From Arthrobacter sp. 9V (lineage in GTDB: Bacteria; Actinomycetota; Actinomycetes; Actinomycetales; Micrococcaceae), in contig NZ_LR732912.1 of the NCBI RefSeq assembly GCF_902506065.1, positions 3,749,406-3,813,405 on the forward strand: a stretch of DNA of 64,000 nt. The letters run 5' to 3'. Under the pieces are notes generated by a model that was given only the letters and a program-made list of their open reading frames with translations, was not told where the DNA came from and searched no databases. Shown one piece after another: positions 60,479 through 64,000 of this stretch (the stretch's first letter is position 1; every line of letters starts with the position of its first letter). Both the position numbers and the translations under genes were made by a program.

Positions 60479-61957
60479 ATGCACCAGTTCATCAACGGAA
60501 AACGGCTGTCCGGCACCTCCGGAAACAGCCTGGACGTCATCAACCCGGCCACCTCCGAGGTGGTGGAAACGGTGAAGCTTGCTTCACTGGAGGATCTGGA
60601 GTTGGCTGTGGCAGCGGCCCGTTCAGCCTTCCCGGGATGGTCCCGAACAGCCCCGGGGGAACGCGCCGGGATCCTGCAAAAGTTCGCCAGGATCATGGAA
60701 GAGCGCGCAGAGGAATTCGCCCGGGTTGAAAGTTCGCAGACGGGCAAACCTCTACGGTTGACCAGGGAGTTCGACGTCCCCGGGACCATCGACAACATCG
60801 ACTTCTTCGCAGGGGCTTCACGACACCTCGAGGGCAAAGCCACCGCCGAGTACTCCCCCCAGCACACCTCCTCCATTCGCCGGGAATCCATGGGCGTTGT
60901 GGGGTCCATCGCCCCGTGGAACTACCCCCTGCAAATGGCGGCGTGGAAGATCCTTCCGGCCATCGCGGCGGGCAACACCATTGTTCTCAAGCCCGCCGAA
61001 ATCACTCCGCTGACCTCCCTGATGTTCGCGCAAGCGCTCACGGATGCAGGCCTGCCCGACGGCGTGGTGAACGTGGTGGTGGGCGACGGCGCCATTGTTG
61101 GGGCTGCGCTCATGCGGCACCCGGACGTGGACATGGTGTCTTTCACGGGTTCTACTGCGATTGGCCGCACTGTCCTGGAGGCTGCTGCGGTGAACGCCAA
61201 ACGCGTGCACCTCGAACTGGGTGGCAAGGCTCCCTTCGTGGTGTTTGATGACGCCAATCTGGACGCTGCCGTCCACGGCGCGGTGGCCGGCTCACTGATC
61301 AACACCGGCCAGGACTGCACCGCTGCCACCCGGGCAATAGTGCACCGGAGCATTTACGAGGAGTTCGTTGCGAAGGTAGCCGCCCGCTTTGAGGGGATCG
61401 TCCTTGGCGTCCCCGGGGATACTGATGCGGACCTGGGCCCCCTTGTCTCCTTCAAGCAGCGCGATCATGTGGCAGGGATGGTGGAGCGTGCCCGCAGCTA
61501 CGGCAAGGTGATGGCCGGCGGGTATGCGCCTGCCGATGGGGGCTTGGAGAAGGGTGCTTTCTACCGGCCCACGCTGGTGGTTGACGCGGCGCCGGACTCG
61601 GAAATTGTCAAAGACGAGGTGTTCGGCCCGGTCCTTGTGGTCCTGCCGTTCGACACCGATGATGAAGCGATCAACCTCGCCAACGACACCGTCTACGGGC
61701 TGGCCGCCTCGGCTTGGACCAACAACCTCCAGCGGGCTCTGCGAGCCACCCGCGAGATCAAAGCGGGCTGCGTCTGGGTCAACGATCACATCCCGATCAT
61801 CTCCGAAATGCCCCACGGCGGCTTCAAGCAATCCGGCTTCGGCAAGGACATGTCCGCCTACTCCTTTGAGGAGTACACCCAGGTGAAGCACGTGATGTTC
61901 GAGCTGGAGGGCGTCACCGAGAAGGACTGGCACCGGACCATCTTCAACCTGCGCTGA
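60479..61957 (+). CDS. aldehyde dehydrogenase (gamma-aminobutyraldehyde/betaine aldehyde type)
   Basis: A 492-residue NAD(P)-dependent aldehyde dehydrogenase. The catalytic glutamate is in LELGGKAP near residue 250, the catalytic cysteine in NTGQDCTAA near 279, the cofactor loop in VGSIAPWNYPL near 145 and FTGSTAIGRTV near 223, and FGPVLVVLPFD near the C-terminal third. Sequence is closest in appearance to gamma-aminobutyraldehyde dehydrogenases. With the nearby amine oxidase it could turn an amine-derived aldehyde into an acid, as in putrescine breakdown. A half repeat and a full palindromic repeat begin ten bp past the stop. The 144-bp gap before it shows no gene. Confidence 0.9.
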   Translation: MHQFINGKRLSGTSGNSLDVINPATSEVVETVKLASLEDLELAVAAARSAFPGWSRTAPGERAGILQKFARIMEERAEEFARVESSQTGKPLRLTREFDVPGTIDNIDFFAGASRHLEGKATAEYSPQHTSSIRRESMGVVGSIAPWNYPLQMAAWKILPAIAAGNTIVLKPAEITPLTSLMFAQALTDAGLPDGVVNVVVGDGAIVGAALMRHPDVDMVSFTGSTAIGRTVLEAAAVNAKRVHLELGGKAPFVVFDDANLDAAVHGAVAGSLINTGQDCTAATRAIVHRSIYEEFVAKVAARFEGIVLGVPGDTDADLGPLVSFKQRDHVAGMVERARSYGKVMAGGYAPADGGLEKGAFYRPTLVVDAAPDSEIVKDEVFGPVLVVLPFDTDDEAINLANDTVYGLAASAWTNNLQRALRATREIKAGCVWVNDHIPIISEMPHGGFKQSGFGKDMSAYSFEEYTQVKHVMFELEGVTEKDWHRTIFNLR

Positions 61958-61966
61958 TTCTGCCGC

Positions 61967-62059
61967 GTTGTGGGGCCCGCTTTGCGCTGATTCCTTGCGT
62001 TGCGGGGCCCGCTTTGCGCGCTTGCGCGGGATTTAGAGCCGCAGAGCGGGCCTCACAAC
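61967..62059. repeat. palindromic intergenic repeat, half unit plus full unit (locus f)
   Basis: A lone left arm (GTTGTGGGGCCCGCTTTGCG, 61967-61986) is followed by a full unit at 61999-62059 ending GGCCTCACAAC. The unit runs 27 bp into the 3' end of the convergent EamA gene and encodes its last residues. The isolated arm suggests decay or partial duplication of a unit. Confidence 0.88.
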
Positions 62060-62947
62060 GGGAGTATCGGGGCGTATTTTGCGTCCGGCACCGAGCACCG
62101 CCGTGGCTACCCCCAGGAGGAGGACCAGCCCGCCCAGGATCTCGGTCAGTGTTGGAATCTCGTTCAACACCAGCCACGCGGCCGTCATCCCCACCACCGG
62201 GACCAAAAGCGTGAAAGGCACGACGTCGGAACTCGGGTACAGCGACAACAACCGGTTCCAGATGCCGTAGCCAATCAGGGACGCGAACACAGCCGTGTAG
62301 ATGGCGCTCAGGACAGTGGCGGGCTGCAGGTCAGTGAGAGTTCCCCACACAACGTCCGGCCCGTCCACCACCAGGGACAACCCAGCCAACGGGAGCGGAA
62401 CCACCGCACCGGACCACACCACCAGACCCAACCCGGAGGCTGCTTTGGAGTGCCGGGCCACCACATTGCCTACCGCCCAGGACAACGCTGCGGCCAGGAC
62501 AATCATGAGGGGAAGGACCGGGGCCACGGCGCTGCGGCCCAACGCCACCACTCCCAGGCCGGCAACACCCAGCGCCACGCCTGCCATTTGGCGGCGGCTG
62601 GGCCTTTCGCCGAGGAATCTCGCCGCAAGCAGAATTGTGAAGAGAACCTGCGCCTGAAGGACCAGCGACGCCAATCCTGCTGGCATCCCCAAGGCCATTC
62701 CCAAGTACAGAAGGCCGAATTGGCCGGCACTCATGAAGAGCCCGACGCCGACGATCGCCTTCCAGCCCACCTCCGGTTTACGGATGAACAGGATGAAGGG
62801 AAAAACGACGAGCAGGAAGCGCATGGCGACGAAGAGCAACGGCGGAACTTCCCTGCCGTTGGTGTGCAAACCGAGGTCGATGGCAACGAAGTTGATGCCC
62901 CAGAGGACAGCGACTGCAATGGCTAAGGCGGAGTGGCGAAGGTTCAC
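62033..62947 (-). CDS. EamA family (DMT) transporter
   Basis: About 304 residues with ten helices, in two EamA repeats (ALAIAVAVLWGINFVAIDLGL at the start and LPLMIVLAAALSWAVGNVVARHS at the second repeat). It likely exports amino acids or other metabolites. A GTG at 62947 is preferred; a longer frame to an ATG at 62998 adds a polar leader and leaves only 21 bp to the divergent LysR gene. The last eight residues, VVRPALRL, and the stop are read from the palindromic repeat at 61999-62059, which has evidently replaced or extended the original C-terminus. The LysR gene is its probable regulator. Confidence 0.85.
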   Translation of the reverse strand: MNLRHSALAIAVAVLWGINFVAIDLGLHTNGREVPPLLFVAMRFLLVVFPFILFIRKPEVGWKAIVGVGLFMSAGQFGLLYLGMALGMPAGLASLVLQAQVLFTILLAARFLGERPSRRQMAGVALGVAGLGVVALGRSAVAPVLPLMIVLAAALSWAVGNVVARHSKAASGLGLVVWSGAVVPLPLAGLSLVVDGPDVVWGTLTDLQPATVLSAIYTAVFASLIGYGIWNRLLSLYPSSDVVPFTLLVPVVGMTAAWLVLNEIPTLTEILGGLVLLLGVATAVLGAGRKIRPDTPVVRPALRL

Positions 62948-63019
62948 AAGTACACTCTGACGCTCTTTTGGTTGAAGCACCAGCGTTGAATTCAACATGC
63001 AACAGCGTAGATTTACTTC

Positions 63020-63937
63020 ATGATTGATATCTCGGCATTAAGGGCTTTAGTGGCCGTGGAGCAGCACGGCTCTGTTGTGGCGGCATCGGACGTCATGGGC
63101 TTCAGTCCGTCCGCGGTGTCGCAGCAGATCAAGAAGCTCGAGAAGCAGACCGGCGTGACTGTCCTTGAACGCAATGGCCGGGGGGTTCTTCTTACCGAGC
63201 GCGGCCTAGCATTGGCGGGCTACGGCCGTCGGATCATGGGCGAGCTGGAAGAACTCCAGGCCACCCTGCTGGCAGACCCGGCGAAGCCATCCGGCCTGCT
63301 GAGGCTCGTTGCATTCTCCACGGCTTGCCGCGGCTTGGTGGGTCCCATGCTTGGGCGCATGGCCGGCCACCATTCCACTTTGGATGTCACCGTGCTGGCC
63401 GAGGATCCTCGCGAGGCAGTGCAAAGAGTCGCGTCCGGTGAAGCGGAACTTGCAGTGGTCCATAACTGGAACTCAGTGCCCTTGGTGATCCCGGAGAACC
63501 TGGTGCTCGAGGATCTGTGCATTGACCAAGCCGATGTCCTCGTCAACAGCACTCACGCACTGTCCGGAAGCGCCGCCGTCGAGCCTGAAGACTTGCTCAA
63601 CGAGACGTGGATCAGCACCCCGGCGGGTGCCATCTGCAATGAGGCCCTGCTGCACATCTTTGCGGGACTGGGCAAGGTCCCCGACATCCGCATTTATGAC
63701 CCCGATTTCTCAACGCACATAGCCATGGTGGAGCAAGGTGTGGCGGTGGCGCTGGTGCCGCGTCTCGGCAGGCCCGCGCTTCCAAACGGGGTGGTTGCCA
63801 TCCCGGTGATCAACCCCGTACAGCAACGGTCCGTGGGGGTGGTGTACCGGAAGACGATGACAGCGAGTCCCAACATCCGGATTGCCGTACAGATGCTTCG
63901 CGAGGTGGCCGGCGGACTACCCCTCCCCCAGGGCTGA
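63020..63937 (+). CDS. LysR family transcriptional regulator
   Basis: A 305-residue LysR regulator. The N-terminal helix-turn-helix (about 1-60) contains ALVAVEQHGSVVAASDVMGFSPSAVSQQIKKLEKQTG pieces and the C-terminal substrate-binding fold spans about 90-300. It is divergent from the EamA exporter, the usual arrangement for a LysR protein that activates its neighbour when a substrate accumulates. A TTGAATTCAA palindrome lies at 62987-62996 in the shared start region. After the stop, 63938-64000 shows no gene or terminator. Confidence 0.9.
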   Translation: MIDISALRALVAVEQHGSVVAASDVMGFSPSAVSQQIKKLEKQTGVTVLERNGRGVLLTERGLALAGYGRRIMGELEELQATLLADPAKPSGLLRLVAFSTACRGLVGPMLGRMAGHHSTLDVTVLAEDPREAVQRVASGEAELAVVHNWNSVPLVIPENLVLEDLCIDQADVLVNSTHALSGSAAVEPEDLLNETWISTPAGAICNEALLHIFAGLGKVPDIRIYDPDFSTHIAMVEQGVAVALVPRLGRPALPNGVVAIPVINPVQQRSVGVVYRKTMTASPNIRIAVQMLREVAGGLPLPQG

Positions 63938-64000
63938 TGTGCGGAGGGATCAACGTCACACAGTGGAACATTCGACGCTCGCTCGCTGTTAGCTTAGGCT

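Overview
The window looks like chromosome of a high-GC actinobacterium of the Micrococcaceae, most likely Arthrobacter or a close relative such as Paenarthrobacter or Pseudarthrobacter. This is inference. It rests on high GC with G/C-ending codons, a Bpa/PafE proteasome activator ending in GQYL, GTP-type PEP carboxykinase, a RecQ helicase with a phosphoribosyltransferase-like tail, and a sialic-acid operon whose transporter has a fused permease-ATPase like that of corynebacteria. No phage, transposase, CRISPR array or replication origin is visible.

Layout. 0-7.3 kb: the 3' end of a HipA-like kinase, a DUF6226 protein, then an M20 amidohydrolase with two membrane proteins (one DUF5058), divergent from an amidase, and a tandem-domain Lrp/AsnC regulator; together this looks like an amide or N-acyl amino acid scavenging locus. 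7.4-15 kb: aldo/keto reductase, pafE, ybdD and a cstA gene interrupted by an in-frame TGA, PadR regulator, quinone oxidoreductase, tRNA-Ser(TGA), VOC protein. 15-24 kb: a very large secreted nuclease/5'-nucleotidase behind a PHO-box-like repeat, an FAD/NAD(P) protein, an S9 peptidase, tRNA-Ser(GCT). 24-34 kb: MFS exporter, RecQ, phosphomannomutase, NsrR-like regulator with flavohemoglobin, and pckG. 34-44 kb: tRNA-Arg and a complete sialic-acid locus (nanR-like, siaEFGI-like ABC transporter, nanA, nanK, nanE). 44-51 kb: sulfurtransferase, disulfide-type oxidoreductase, and a three-gene operon of a degenerate ABC ATPase, a YhgE/Pip membrane protein and a TetR regulator with a clear operator. 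51-62 kb: a six-gene operon (amidohydrolase, oligopeptide-type ABC importer, FAD amine oxidase) facing a TetR gene and an aldehyde dehydrogenase. 62-64 kb: a divergent EamA exporter and LysR regulator.

Two layers of non-coding structure cut across these genes. From 37 kb onward there is a family of about 61-bp palindromic repeats (11 full units plus one half unit at six loci). They begin with GTTG and end with CAAC, often lie in tandem, sit just beyond stop codons, and twice run into a neighbouring reading frame. Separately, CRP/GlxR-like sites (TGTGA-N6-TCACA type) occur at the promoters of the DUF5058/amidase, pckG, nan and amidohydrolase operons, with a weaker one at the MFS gene. This suggests that carbon status coordinates the scavenging operons. 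The in-frame stop in cstA and the degenerate ABC ATPase are the most notable coding oddities.
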